DNA of 36,433 bases from positions 1-36,433 of the forward strand of contig JAMYHL010000148.1 in NCBI GenBank assembly GCA_025531455.1. Direction: 5' to 3'. Source of the DNA: Apiotrichum sp. Y4204 (taxonomy: Eukaryota > Basidiomycota > Tremellomycetes > Trichosporonales > Trichosporonaceae). Below, piece after piece: positions 24,101-34,426 of the stretch; position 1 is the first letter of the stretch; each line of letters starts with the position of its first letter. A model generated the notes under the pieces. That model had not been told where the DNA came from, ran no database searches, and saw nothing but the letters and a program-made list of their open reading frames with translations. Both the position numbers and the translations under genes were made by a program.

Positions 24101-24803
24101 GAGGCATGTTGAAATCCTTGCTCTCGTTCTTGGGGTGGGCCGCAGGATTAAGTGCGTTTATAATCCTCTCGCCGTCAATGCAAGAGTTGTCTTGCTGCGT
24201 TTCGTCGCTGTGGCCATCACTTTGGCTCCTGTCCTGCGGGAACATGGTCTGACCGTCGCTTGTGTCGGCCCCGAGCTGAGCCTTGGTGTCTTGAAAAGCT
24301 GGCACAAGCGCAAAGCCAGCGTCTGAGCCGCCCAAGTCCTTGACGTCGTAATCAGAGTCGGAGTCGGAATAGTCGTGCAGTAGTGAGATAGGGGTTGCCA
24401 AGAACATAGAGAGGGAAATGGGGGTGGGGCAGCCCACAGGTTGGCGTCCCGGTCCGTGCTCGGTCGCGGTACCTTGCGCAGTGGCCACGGTGCATGTAGG
24501 GGTCTTCGATGACATGGAGAGGGTACAGGTGCTCCCAGGGCTGATGCATGTTTGGGACAGCCTCTCATCCTGGACGCTGGACTGTGGGGACGCGGCCTCG
24601 ATGCTCGTCTCGTTGGGCTGCTTTGGAAGGTACGAATCCTTGGTGGTTGCCAGGTTTGTCGTGGAGGACGAGCTCGGCTGGCTGATAGACACGGAGCTTG
24701 GCTGGAAGCCCATCAAATCGGTAATCGACTGCGGCTGTAGCTGGGCTTTCGGTTGGCCCACACCCAACTCGACCTGGTCCTCGACGTCGATGGGCCGTGT
24801 CAT
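21169..24803 (-). CDS. Very large disordered Ser/Pro/Lys-rich protein with a frame break, about 1,190 aa
   Basis: One frame runs open from the ATG at 24803 to 22053 (916 codons). A second frame is open from just below 22258 to a stop at 21169. They join in phase if 22192-22256 (65 nt) is an intron, giving 849 + 340 codons. However, its GTCGAC donor is poor, so a one-base frameshift or sequence error is equally possible. Almost all of the protein is low complexity and rich in S, P, K, Q, T and E. Visible features are a Lys/Glu-rich block around residues 205-250, many SP/TP-K sites, an SKIPQR motif near residue 700 (SxIP type, known in EB1-binding proteins), and four imperfect EHQ/KHR-type short repeats near residues 1000-1020. 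No enzymatic domain was seen. It is divergent from the gene at 25188. Confidence 0.7.
22192..22256 (-). other. Putative intron or frameshift in the large disordered gene
   Basis: The two long open frames of this gene overlap here. Removing 65 nt from GTCGAC to GCTGAG restores one continuous frame (Thr-Glu followed by Pro-Ala-Thr). The acceptor AG is normal, but the donor lacks the GTRNGT consensus seen in other genes of the window. The alternative is a +1/-1 change between about 22200 and 22257. Confidence 0.4.
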
Positions 24804-25187
24804 TGCTGAAGGGAGACGGCCAGTGGTGGTGGAGAAGTATGTGACGTTTTAACGGCAGATGTGGAGGTAATGACGAGTTCGCATCGAAGGGTCCGAGAGT
24901 GACCAGTCGACGGGTTGCCGTGGCCGAGCGTGTAGAGGGAGATCAGATGAAAGAAAGAGGAGGAAAAGAGATGGTATGGGTGGGCGGAAGGATCTGAGTA
25001 AGAGTGAGAATGAGCAGTCACAACAGCGGGTGGGGAGGTGATGACAAGAGGGCTTGGGCGAACAAAGGGCTGAAGCCATCAGTGGTGTGAACTGCAATAG
25101 CTGTGGACTCACTTCACAATCTCTCCATCACCAACCAACCCATTCGATTGAACAAGCTCTTTCGCTTCCGACTGCGTCATCTTTCAG
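24804..25187. promoter_or_regulatory. Divergent promoter region
   Basis: These 384 bases separate the start of the large minus-strand gene (24803) from the plus-strand gene at 25188 and must carry the control elements of both. A TGACGT half-site (CRE/bZIP type) lies at 24841-24846, close to the minus-strand start. The plus-strand side is C/T/A-rich and ends in TTTCAG directly before the ATG, so a 5' UTR intron is possible. No TATA box stands out. Confidence 0.55.
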
Positions 25188-26396
25188 ATGGGGGACGTTT
25201 TCAACAGCGCTGAGCACGATAGGGCCCGTGAAAAGGGGGCGACGTCCGGGACGTTGGAGTTCGGCGACGCGGTGGCGACAAGTGATGGAGTGAACAGTGG
25301 TGACAGGAGCTCGACAACGGGGACAGCAAAGAGCACCAAGGGAACGGCGACTGTCGACATGACTACCATGACGGCCTTTGGACAGGGAGAGGACACCGAC
25401 GAGAATGATGAGCCCAACAGCTTGATGCCGGCGACTGAGACGACAACGGAGGTGAGTGCGACCAACACCTCGAGCACGGACACCGACTCATTGCAGCTTG
25501 GGCCCACCAGGAACCCGATGGAGGACAGCCCCGAGGCAAGCACCCCATACGAAGGAGAAGTGGCCACCGGGATGGGGACTGCAATCAGCCCTGCAACTGA
25601 GAACGCCAGAACGGGGATGGCGACTTTGCCGACAGCCCAATCGACCGAGGAAGGCACAAAGATGGCGAAAAGGACCTCGACGACGATAGCGAGAGAGGCA
25701 GACCCCTCAAAGGAGGGCGAGAAGGGTGGCCGTGAGACGGCCAAAGAGGTGGACGGTACCACAGCGGATCGTAGCATGAAAACCCCAACTGCAGAGTCTG
25801 AAGACCCAACCACAACCGCGAGCACCCAGAGCTCGACGGGGGGTGAGACATCCCTCTCAAGCCCCACTTCAGCACCTCATCCTGTGGCGCCGACGTTTAC
25901 TCGTGCACAGATCGAAGCACACGCGCAGTATGCCTACAGGGTGAGTTCCGTTCCAGCCCTCCCTTTCCTTTCCATTGTCGCTCACTTCAGCACTACCGCA
26001 CCCAGCTCACGCGTTACTACGCCTACGCCGCACGGCTCCTTCCCAAAAGCATCCCACGCCTCGAGTCATTTACTCACACGCTGAACACGCGTCTCCTTGC
26101 GGCCGAGCGTGCCGTCGCTCGCCTCCACGTCTTGTCCGCAATCTCGGTGATTGATGGCCGGCTTGTCATGGTCGCTGCCGAGATCAAGGTCCTCGCCGAG
26201 CCCCGTGCCGAGATGGACTTCGCTGGACGTAACGGGGAGAGGGTTGCGAGAGTGTTGAGTGTGAGTATGATGTTGATGATGTTGTTGTTGATCGTTATCT
26301 TATCTCTCTCTCTTTTCCCAGGAGCTCGAAGGAATGATCCGCGGCGTGTTGACAAGGCTTGTCATCATCCAGGAGGGGAGTTACGTAATCGACTGA
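25188..26396 (+). CDS. Three-exon gene, 365 aa, disordered Thr/Ser/Glu-rich N-terminus and helical C-terminus; function unknown
   Basis: Exon 1 is 25188-25940, intron 1 is 25941-25990 (GTGAGT...TTCAG, 50 nt). Exon 2 is 25991-26260, intron 2 is 26261-26321 (GTGAGT...CCCAG, 61 nt), and exon 3 is 26322-26396. All junctions are phase 0, giving 251+90+24 residues. Residues 1 to about 235 are low complexity with many Thr, Ser, Glu and Gly and repeated TTT/STT patterns. Residues from about 240 to the end look folded and alpha-helical, with AQIEAHAQYAYRHYRTQ at the exon 1/2 joint and later EMDFAGRNGERVARVLSELE. No family is recognised. Splice sites are near consensus, so the model is trusted more than the function. 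A coiled-coil or adaptor role is only a guess. Confidence 0.75.
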
Positions 26397-27941
26397 TCGA
26401 ACAGCTGTCCGTTTGTGGCGAAATCTCCTCTGACTTTTGTTCTTGTGTGAATTGTCTCGTCTTTCAGAACTCGTAGAACATGTAGATAGGAGATAGAGTA
26501 CAGGAAAATACAGCGCTGCTTGTGCCATGCCGACTCCATAGCATTGTGACTACACGCCACATCGAAATCCATTCCATGCAGTGGGGTATGACAGTGTCCC
26601 GAGTGGCCACATCTGTATTGCCATGCACCGCATGTCTCTGCTATGGGGATGTTGTTCTGCCATGTCAGTGTGTTGAGCAACCAGTGCAGCTACAGTTACC
26701 TTTCTTGAGCGGTTTTGTGTAACAAACACGGGCAGCGTGTAACAGCAAAGCAGCATTCTTGGTTTTTCACCAGAATACATGACAATCGCCTTTGTCTATA
26801 AAGCCTTGCGCCGGTCTGTTCGCGCAGCACTCGGCAACACATTAGGCTTCAACCTCTTAGCATCTGTCCACTGTGAGTCACCTTGCTTTCCCCTGTCCAT
26901 CTTTTCTCGGGCTGTACCGCTCAGGCGTGCTGTTGTGCGGGATTTTGTGGATCTCTGCAACCTGCATTGTCTTCTCTGCAGTACTGAACCTGTCTTAGAC
27001 CCTCTCGTGTTTGCACCACGTCAAGAGTTACCTTGTCATTCCAGGCTGACCTTGATGTACCCTGCTGCCAGCATGGGTAATGACCTTCCGGCGGTACACC
27101 TACAGATGGCATATCCTCCTTGCCTTGCTGTGTCGCCCGCTGTGTCGCCGGTTTTTCCTCTTGTTGACCGTGCCCCCTTATTCCTGTAGTCCCAAACTAT
27201 GGAAGACTCCCTACATGCCATACATGTGGCTACCCTTCATGCTCGGAGTTCATGGACCTATTGACACTGCCAACTTGCCATGTACTTCATTGCCCTGTTT
27301 GACTTACCCTGCCAGCTACTGTTCAGTGTTCTGCCTTGCCACGGCCAAGTTGCTTTGCCTCGCCAGTCCACTTTGTGACACCCTGCGCAGCAACCAAATG
27401 GCCAAGAGGTGTTCCCGAGATCCCAAAGGGTAAATAGAATAAGGGATGATGTCTGCTTCAGGAGCTGCTGCCCCAAGCTGAGTGACTGGATGTCCCGTTC
27501 GGAAATGTGGCGTCGTTGCTTCGGGCATGTGTGCTGTAGAGATGGTCGGACAATCTGTGTCAAGCAGGTGTTGCCGTATCAACCCTGTCTCTGCTATGAT
27601 CCTGCTTAACCACTTGGACGTAGCAATGACTGGTGGGATGGGATTGTGGCGTCGATAGCTCCGGAAAGTCATCCCTGCCCTCAGAACTATTGATTCACGT
27701 TGATAGATCTGACTTTGTGGCCCATCTGTGACCTGCAAAGGACGAGATAAGTCCACGGGCAACACAGGGCAGACTCCTGGTGAACACGAGGGATGCCCAT
27801 GGCAAACGCCAGTAACCCGGTACGATGAATGTCAGTATGTCAGTACAACTCGAGCTCGTACCTCAGGGGCAGTGCACCCCGTACTGCACATGGCAACACT
27901 TGCATCCATTTCCTTCTCCCCATGAGACATCCCATTCCTCA
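26397..27941. other. Gene-free interval of about 1.5 kb with island-type words
   Basis: No credible gene was found between the stop at 26396 and the transporter stop at 27942. ORFs of up to 149 codons occur on both strands but overlap and have no start context or motifs. The sequence carries the same short words as the large left island: TTGCCATG (26618, 27275), TGCCATGTCA (about 26659) and CTTGCC words around 27270-27370. It may be a small satellite-like insertion between genes, or 3' UTR and spacer. Confidence 0.55.
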
Positions 27942-30553
27942 TTACTTCCCGTACTCCATCTTCTCAACGTCTTCATTCCCGCAGGCAGTCACGATACCGG
28001 CCGTGCCGTCCCCCATTGCAAGGTGGCCGTACCCGTGGTCGACGAGGTACTGGCGCCACGCTTCGTCTTCCTTCTCCAGCCGATCTTTCCCTTTGTCCTC
28101 AACAAAGAAGAAGGCAAGCAGCACTCCCACAAGTCCACAGCATGCCGCGATGATGAACGTGTAGCGCTTGCCCAGGTGGGCTACTGTCAGCTTGCAACCT
28201 TGCATTCTACCCACTTTGAATCGGCAGGAAACACTGGGTTCCCACGGCGGCTCCAACCTTGCCAATCGCGGCAGAGAAGCCGTAACACGTCCCGCGGATT
28301 GATGTGGGGTACGACTCGGCAGAAATAGTGCCCTCCATGTTGCCTGGGCCAAAGTTTCCGCTGGAAAGCATGAACGCGTACACGACGATGAATGCTGGCA
28401 CGACCTTGATGATCTTGTCGTATGCAACTGGAGGTGGTCAGCAAGGCTCTGAACAAGCTATGTCAACCCGGGAGAAACAAGGAAGCACTGCCGACCAGCC
28501 ATGGACACAGTAGGGTCACAGCCCGGAAGACGTCCATGCTGTCGTGCAAGTAGGGTTTGAGGTGCCTAGGTAATGACAGGCCATGTTGGAATTCGTCCAC
28601 TTACTTCCAACAATCAGACCAAACACGATGTATCCGGCAAAGCCCATTATAAGCAGATTACGTCGGCCAGTACTGTCATCAGTTGCTATTTCCGATGAAG
28701 ATGACCTACTACTTCACGAGCTCGGCCCCAAGGAACACGCCGGGTAGGGCCAGGACGGACAGAAGCAGGTTCCATCTAGAATTAGTAATGGCGCCCGGCA
28801 AGAGCGCGACTCGGGTCGACTTACTCCAAGGTTCGCACGATGCCAGCCCCAGTGACCACAGACTGGATGATGGTGCTCGAAAACACACCGTTCGCTGAAC
28901 TGTCAGCACATTCTCCAGCTGTTTTCAGGTTCTCGCCATCTCCTCTCACGCACGGAATGTGACAAAGTCATAGACAAACCAAGTTCCAGCCGTCCCTAGG
29001 AGTGTGCGCCAGTACCGTTTGAAGATGAGATGGTACGGCGGGTTCCCACGGATGGCATTGCGACGGTACAGTTTGGGATTCATCATTTTGAGCCTGCACG
29101 TGTGAGCAACATAACACGCAACGCGACTGACCGGAAATAAAAGACGCTGAGCGGGATGAGCACGCCAATGCCCATGAGAATGCGCCATGTGTAGTCAAGC
29201 TTGTGCAGGTCGTCCGGGTGCGTAGTGCCGTGGTAGTGTGCGCCGTTGATAATGAGCAGGAAGAACGAGATGACGAGTGGACCACCAAGCGAAAGCATGA
29301 GACTAGAGTCAGTGAGAGGGTGATGGTTGACTTCTCACTTTGTTGCCAGAATGAAGATCTTGCCGCGGTTACGCCCAAACTTCTCGTTTGCCGACTCGGA
29401 CGCACTCGTCGAGCACGCGGGGTATTCACCGCCAACGCCCACGCCAACTGTCCCGCGTGCGACAGTGAGCATCCAGAACATGCCCTGTGGAGCTTGGGTC
29501 AGTTGAGTCCTCGGGACATGGGTCATTGACCCTGACACTCACTCGGAGCAGTCGAAGCCGTAGACAGGATACCACCAAGAACAATCAGAAGAGTTGTGCC
29601 CACCATGGCCGTCTTGCGTCCGACGCGATCGCAGATGAGCCCGACAACGACCTGCCCGAGCACCTCTGGGTGTCAGTGCCGCGAGGGGGGTCAAACATAC
29701 CGCCAACGAGGAGTGCGTTCGAAACACGAGTCGACACCGCAGAGGTGTATACCTCCTTGTGAAGAATGCGCTGGCGTTAATGAAGATTCTTCTATCGGCT
29801 CGTGAAGGCCCCTCGCGGCAATGAAAGCCAACAGAGCTCTTCACTGCAGTCATCACCGTACAGCACAAGAGCACGGGGAGTCGACTGACGAGTACTGGCT
29901 ATTGCCGAGTCACATTCCGCGAAGCATCTCAAGAGTCGTTTTCAGCCATCGGTTCATGACCAGGAGAACAACAGTCTTATCACAGGCCACTGCACACTCA
30001 CAAAGATGGGGTTAAACACGGTCGAGAGGTTATTCTGCCACCCATCCGAGACGAGTGCAAAGCCAGATGCGAGAATGGTAAAGTAGTCGGAACGTTTCAC
30101 TGCAGGTCAACCAAGCCTCGCGCTGGAGAGATCCATGCTAAACACTGCGGTCTCGTTGACAAGCCAAGACCATGTCCCACCTGAGGCAGGAGTGGCCACA
30201 CTGAACAAGGCTATTTAGAATGTAACAGTAGACCTGCTGAGTCTTGTTCCAATAGGATAGTTAAGGAGCAGCAGCCGGTGAAACAACCGACCAACATCGC
30301 CGGCAGCTATCGGACACTCTTTGGAGTGACTGTTAAGTCCACTCTCGCGGCATGATTACATTCGACCCTTGTCAACTCCAAACGCACCAGTCGTGGTCCC
30401 GGATGGGGTCTCGCCGGTGTCAAAGTCGCGTTCCTGCACGGAGACAGCGGCAGCGTCGACATCCTTGTCCTTGTCCTCATCAACTGAGACAGTCGCAGAG
30501 CCGTTTACCGGAAGTGTGACGGCCTGGACTTCGGGGTCCAGATCGTGGGGCAT
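27942..30553 (-). CDS. GIT1: Git1-like MFS glycerophosphodiester (phosphate) symporter, 525 aa, 12 exons
   Basis: Major facilitator permease, likely in the plasma membrane, importing glycerophosphoinositol/glycerophosphocholine or phosphate with protons. Exons (minus strand): 30553-30388, 30099-30002, 29770-29701, 29665-29543, 29492-29339, 29302-29132, 29093-28954, 28894-28825, 28775-28713, 28672-28605, 28427-28215, 28183-27942. All phases agree (1,578 nt). Family landmarks: SDGWQNNLSTVFNPIF (TM1), VSTRVSNALLVGEVLG, CDRVGRK, VGVGVGGEYPACSTSASE near residue 170, LYRRNAIRGNPPY then YDFVTFPNGVFSSTI, and ESYPTSIRGTCYGFSAAIGK near residue 412. The N-terminal 55 residues are acidic, polar and cytosolic. 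Donor choice for intron 1 (30100-30387, GTGCGT) and the last acceptor (28184 or 28181) are the weakest points. It is intact. Pho84-type phosphate transport cannot be separated from Git1 by eye. Confidence 0.87.
28428..28604 (-). other. 177-nt intron with an internal, alternative acceptor
   Basis: This transporter intron starts GTAAGT and ends CACCTCCAG. Its full removal joins the frame as GLIVG-I-AYDKIIK, as the family requires. A TACCTAG 39 nt from the donor is also a good acceptor in an intron-size range typical for this gene. Using it would add a reading frame that hits a stop (TGA) after about 17 codons. Confidence 0.55.
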
Positions 30554-31833
30554 GGTGAGTCAAAGGTCAATGACAATGTCAGTGGATCGAGGTGTTGTCT
30601 GTCGAGATCCACTTCTTCTGCTTCTTATTCTCTTCCCCCCCTCCATCCTCGGCTTCATCCGGAGCCCAACGGCAGCACACGGACCATCCGGCCCAAACGT
30701 GCGCCGAAGATCACATGAACGTGCCTTGCCCGCACCAATCTGGGTCTTGTCAATTGCGCAGTGCGGGGCCCGGGGTCATTTCCGGCGATAGAATGCGGAG
30801 CAGAGCTGCGGAGACGGGGCAGGCTCGGCGTCTTGTTGCGCGTGGGTCGTGACGAAAGAGGATACGGGTATCTTAATGCGGTCAAATTGCTGTTATCAGT
30901 GGTACAGGAATGGATCCAGGTGGAGTTCAGGGTGTACTATTAATAGCCACCGGTGAGCTTAACCACGACCTCGACGCGACGTTTTCATGCTGTGTTGTCC
31001 ACATGGTCGCACTCGGACGTGCCTGTCTCTCAACATAGAACCCTGCCGAGACACTCGGAGTGCATGTGCCGAGGTGGGGCATATGGGCCGGACGTTGATG
31101 CGTGGTGACGACCATGTCCGCGTCGGTGCCGGCACGGAGGTGGGTTCTGGGCCCCGACGTGCTCTCAAGCTCTTTGAACGCATGTTAACACATGTTAGAA
31201 GGGTACTGGGTCTGGCCATGTGAGATATGCGACTAAACGTTTGCGCGCACCCGGTAAACGGTCGTCGGTGCTCTCCATTGGACTTGTGTCCAGCTGCGGG
31301 TTGGCAGTATGGAACCGTAACTCACAACTCATTCCCTCCTTCGTTCCGGCGTTCCGACATCCACCGTGCAGACATGGGCCTCGCATGCTTTCGGGTTCCG
31401 GTCCAGACCACCGAGCAGCCCACCTGCCACGAGCGTGCACGGTTGAGGCTGGGCTGTCGTTAGTGCCATCAAGCCTCATCCAATATCGTTTAGTGCACGG
31501 TACGTACAGTGCTTCAGGCTTTCAGGTGGTCTGGCCGACGTGCAAGGTGCAGGTGATCTGTGTCGAGGTCTCGAGGTCATGGCTGGGGTTGCGGTGTGCG
31601 TCTTGGGACTGGCGAATGAAATCTGGGATGACAAGGTGACCTCTGTCTGGATCACATGCATTCATAACAACATACAGAAGAACGCCTGAAGGATAGAAAC
31701 AGGAATGGTCGGGTTGGAGACAGCTCGGTATGCGTGCAATGACGGGCGTGGTAGAATACATGGTGGTGGGGCATGGCGCGGCGGACATACAGTGATGGAT
31801 AGCACAGGTAGGGACCAGAGAGGTGTGCGAGTC
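30554..31833. other. About 1.3 kb without a gene, holding the transporter promoter
   Basis: No supported ORF lies between the transporter start (30553) and the stop of the next minus-strand gene (31834). ORFs of up to 139 codons on the plus strand lack start context, splice partners and motifs. The part nearest 30553 must be the transporter promoter. I saw no CACGTG (Pho4-type) box in it, so phosphate control is not supported by sequence. Confidence 0.5.
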
Positions 31834-32791
31834 TCACTTGTCTGTGAACGTCGAGTCGTCGTGCAGTGTGAACGCCGAGGACGAGGTTGAGGGGCTGGTG
31901 TCGACGCCAGTAGTGTCCGTGGCTGTGCTCGCGGTGTCTGTGCTGCCAGGGGACCAGTGAGGAGAGTGATGGGTGGGACGTGGAGGGGTGGACTTGGACG
32001 GCTCGGGTGTGGTTGCAGGAGGGTCGGTCTCGTTGCCAAAGGCGTCGAGCCAGAGAACAGATGGAGTAAAGTGCGGCTCGTCATCAACGTCCAACTGGAC
32101 GAAACGACGCGGAGGTAGAGCTGCGGGGTTGGGCACGTAACGATCGAGCAAGTCGTCATCGTACACGCGCGGCACAATCGGTCCACCTCGACTGTCGAGA
32201 AGGCCGTTCCACTGCGTGTCCATTGCAGGAAGGATAAACTGGTGCACGTATCGGTCGTCCTCGATACGGGATAACAGCCCGGTAGCGTCTGGGAAGCAGT
32301 CGCGGACTTGTTCGAGAGCCTGCGGTCAGCAAGGCCGGAAAGACACAACACATACCGACTTGTGAACCATCTTGACGATTTCAGCAACAAGCTTCCGCCA
32401 GTCGTCGACGTTGGCAATCTGGAGATTCTGCGCAAGACGGGCTTCGCGCGTGTACGCATAGCTGGCGTCAACTGGGGTCAAATGCAGGTAACACTCACAT
32501 CTCTGTTGCCTTGTCATACACGGCGACTGCAAAGTCGACCTCGTCCAAATCCCCAGCCTGTCCTGTCTCCATGGCGGCAATCCACTTCCTGCTCGCTTCC
32601 CTACCGGCCCAAATGAGCTTGAGGCTCGAGCCGCGCGGAAACACGGGCCATGGAAAGCACACGCCCACATAGTCGGTCCGTGGGAACGCACGCATGACCT
32701 TTGTGATTGCCATCGGCTTGAACGGGTCGCGTCCGCATGGACGGGGACGCGAAGAGAGGGCAGCTCTCCGCGTAGCTGTTTGCGCTGCCAT
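31834..32791 (-). CDS. Three-exon gene, 294 aa, unknown function
   Basis: Exon 1 is 32791-32499, intron 32498-32462 (GTGAGT...GCCAG, 37 nt). Exon 2 is 32461-32356, intron 32355-32320 (GTATGT...CGCAG, 36 nt). Exon 3 is 32319-31834. Phases fit (885 nt). The ATG at 32791 was chosen because upstream codons in the same frame read through microsatellite DNA. The N-terminal 230 residues look folded, with YVGVCFPWPVFPRG, KLIWAGREASRKWIAAME, DDWRKLVAEIVKMVHKS and RYVHQFILPAMDTQWNGL. The last 65 residues are a Ser/Thr/Pro/Asp-rich tail. There is no signal peptide or membrane span. No family is recognised; soluble protein is inferred. A nearer acceptor (27-nt intron) would add three residues in the same frame. 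Confidence 0.7.
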
Positions 32792-32832
32792 AACTATGGC
32801 GGGGTGTGCTCTGTACGCGTCGATGTAGGGTA

Positions 32833-32916
32833 TGGATGTGGATGTGGATGGGATGGAGAAGTGTGTTGTTGAACGAATGAATGATGATGATGACGACGAC
32901 GGCGACGACGAGATGG
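32833..32916. repeat. GGATGT and GATGAC/GACGAC microsatellites
   Basis: A GGATGTGGATGTGGATG run (32833-32851) and a GAT/GAC trinucleotide run (about 32876-32916) lie 40-125 bp upstream of the ATG at 32791. The low-complexity sequence supports starting the protein downstream of it. Confidence 0.8.
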
Positions 32917-32974
32917 ATGTTTGGAGGGGGTGTTTGGTGGCAACGGAATCAAATTTTGGCAGAGGGGCCGGCTG

Positions 32975-32990
32975 CACGTGGAGACACGTG
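32975..32990. promoter_or_regulatory. Two CACGTG E-boxes, 10 bp apart
   Basis: CACGTG occurs at 32975-32980 and 32985-32990, one helical turn apart, about 185-200 bp upstream of the start at 32791. CACGTG is the established core for fungal bHLH factors (Pho4, Cbf1 and Tye7 types). Functional use is inferred from position and pairing only. Confidence 0.55.
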
Positions 32991-33559
32991 GCGTCGGGCC
33001 GAGTCGGTCCGGTGGGGAGCTCGGCGGCCGGCTTCCGTTGGTTCGATTCCCAGAGGCGTACCATTTTTGGCATGCATCCATTGTCCATTGCGATGCATTC
33101 GACATTGCTTTGCAGAATGCAGAATGCATGAGATCTCGACATTGCATATATTTCATCAGAACAACAAGACATCCATGTCATCCATGTCGGTGCACGACCG
33201 CAGCAACCACGATGACAGACTTGGTTCAGGTATCCATTCCAAAGCCTATGCGACCTACCTGGTAGCAAGACGTCTCTCAATGACTTTTTATCTCGTCAGC
33301 TGCAGTCAATCAGTGCTTGAAAGACATCTGCTTCGGCACGGAACACCTGATATGCATTTCCACCACTCTCTTCCAACACAGGTCCTGAAATGACACGCAC
33401 GACAAAGTGGTACTACAGCAACAGAACCGCACCAGTTACTGTACAAGCCAGAGACAGTGGTCCTAAGGAGCTATTGCAGAGGCTAACCGATGGGACAACC
33501 ATAAATTGTCGTCACAAGAGCCTAGTGACCGCGTTGTCCCACACGACAACACCCCAGGA

Positions 33560-34295
33560 TCAGGGCTGTTTACCATACACGTGCCAGAGTTGGCCAACAT
33601 CCGTGATATTGCTGCTTGTCAGCCCAGCCTTCGATTATGGTCGCTGCATATCCGACTCACCACGGCTGGAGCTGGAGAGGGTTGCCAAAGGAAACGCAAA
33701 GATCTTGGATCAGCGCTCATGGCGGGTGATGGGGGAATCAATGACCGATGGAACACCCTAGTCGGTCGAACAATCCACCACTCTCCCGTACTCACCCTTG
33801 TCGTGCAGGCTGAACGTCGAATTCGCCTCATCGCCAGTGCCGTAGACTGTCCACACCCATTTCTGCTGAGGCACATTGCCGAGACACTCCCAGACCTTGA
33901 GGCCACGGCCCGCTGTGGGTTCTGTGGTTGGTGTACTGTAGCACCACGATGTACTCACCCAGACCCGAGTCCAGACACATGGGAACGCCCCCCTTAGTCA
34001 CAACGTAGACTCGAGTTATGAGTCCGTCGCAGCTCGTACGCTCCGTCCCGTTCATCCCCCAGCCGCCAAGGTAGATCTCCCGGCGATAGTTGGATCTGAC
34101 GTTGGATAAACCGCAACAACACCCTCAGACGTACGTGTACACGGGCTCACCGCTCTGAGTAGGGTCAATGTTCGGCGGGAAACCGTACTGCTTGACGGCC
34201 CAGTATTCCCCCCAATAGTTTGAGTAAGGACCCGCCCAGTCGATGCTGTAGGCGTTGGCGATGGTGACACAGAGTGCACTGTAGAGAAGGAGCAT
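33560..34295 (-). CDS. Secreted protein with ricin-B-type (beta-trefoil) lectin domain, 173 aa, five exons
   Basis: Exons: 34295-34135, 34095-33959, 33921-33796, 33703-33661, 33614-33560. Introns are 39, 37, 92 and 46 nt. Phases fit (522 nt). Residues 1-15 form a signal peptide (hydrophobic, ending ANA before YS). The carbohydrate-binding fold is indicated by the trefoil pattern MCLDSG (93-98), LKVWEC (107-112) and QQKW (118-121). The following repeat has DLCVSFGNPLQLQPC (142-156) and GQLWHVYG (163-170). QxW signatures are at 119-121 and 164-166. This single lectin domain has no attached enzyme or pore module in the window, so it is read as a glycan-binding secreted or cell-wall protein, not a toxin. 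Internal exon choices rest on restoring the trefoil pattern. Upstream ATGs at 34331 and 34370 would bury the signal peptide. Confidence 0.77.
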
Positions 34296-34426
34296 GGTCG
34301 GTGTACTGAGGGCGACGGGGGTGTGGTCCATTATCACTCCAGTTATATGTAGTTCCACAACCGTTCTCACTAAACACTCCTCACCGTGCCGGTTCTCGGT
34401 GGCGAAGGTGGTCTTCCTGCGGTTGC

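Larger units (their letters stand above)
32792..33559. other. Intergenic region between the 31.8-32.8 kb and 33.56 kb genes
   Basis: It holds the promoter of the minus-strand gene starting at 32791 and the 3' flank of the lectin gene. It contains microsatellites (32833-32916), a pair of CACGTG boxes, and several GCATGCATT/CATTGC words at about 33070-33150 like those in the left island. An overlapping 261-codon minus-strand ORF (to 33280) is only the upstream extension of the real gene's frame. The plus-strand 170-codon ORF there is not supported. Confidence 0.5.

Noticed and set aside
25184..25867. 227-codon minus-strand ORF rich in Val/Ser/Pro
   Set aside because: It is the antisense reading of the Thr/Ser-rich exon 1 of the plus-strand gene at 25188.
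30361..30366. GTCGAA as the donor of the first transporter intron
   Set aside because: A GTGCGT donor 21 nt earlier (start 30387) has the same phase and matches the donor of another intron in this gene.
31662..32471. 269-codon minus-strand ORF
   Set aside because: It is an out-of-frame shadow of exons 2-3 of the gene at 31834-32791; its protein is Ser/Pro/Arg-rich without folded-looking segments.
33015..33060. A GGTTCGATTCC word resembling the B-box of a tRNA gene
   Set aside because: The flanking bases do not form a T-stem (two of five pairs fail) and no acceptor, D or anticodon arms are found around it.
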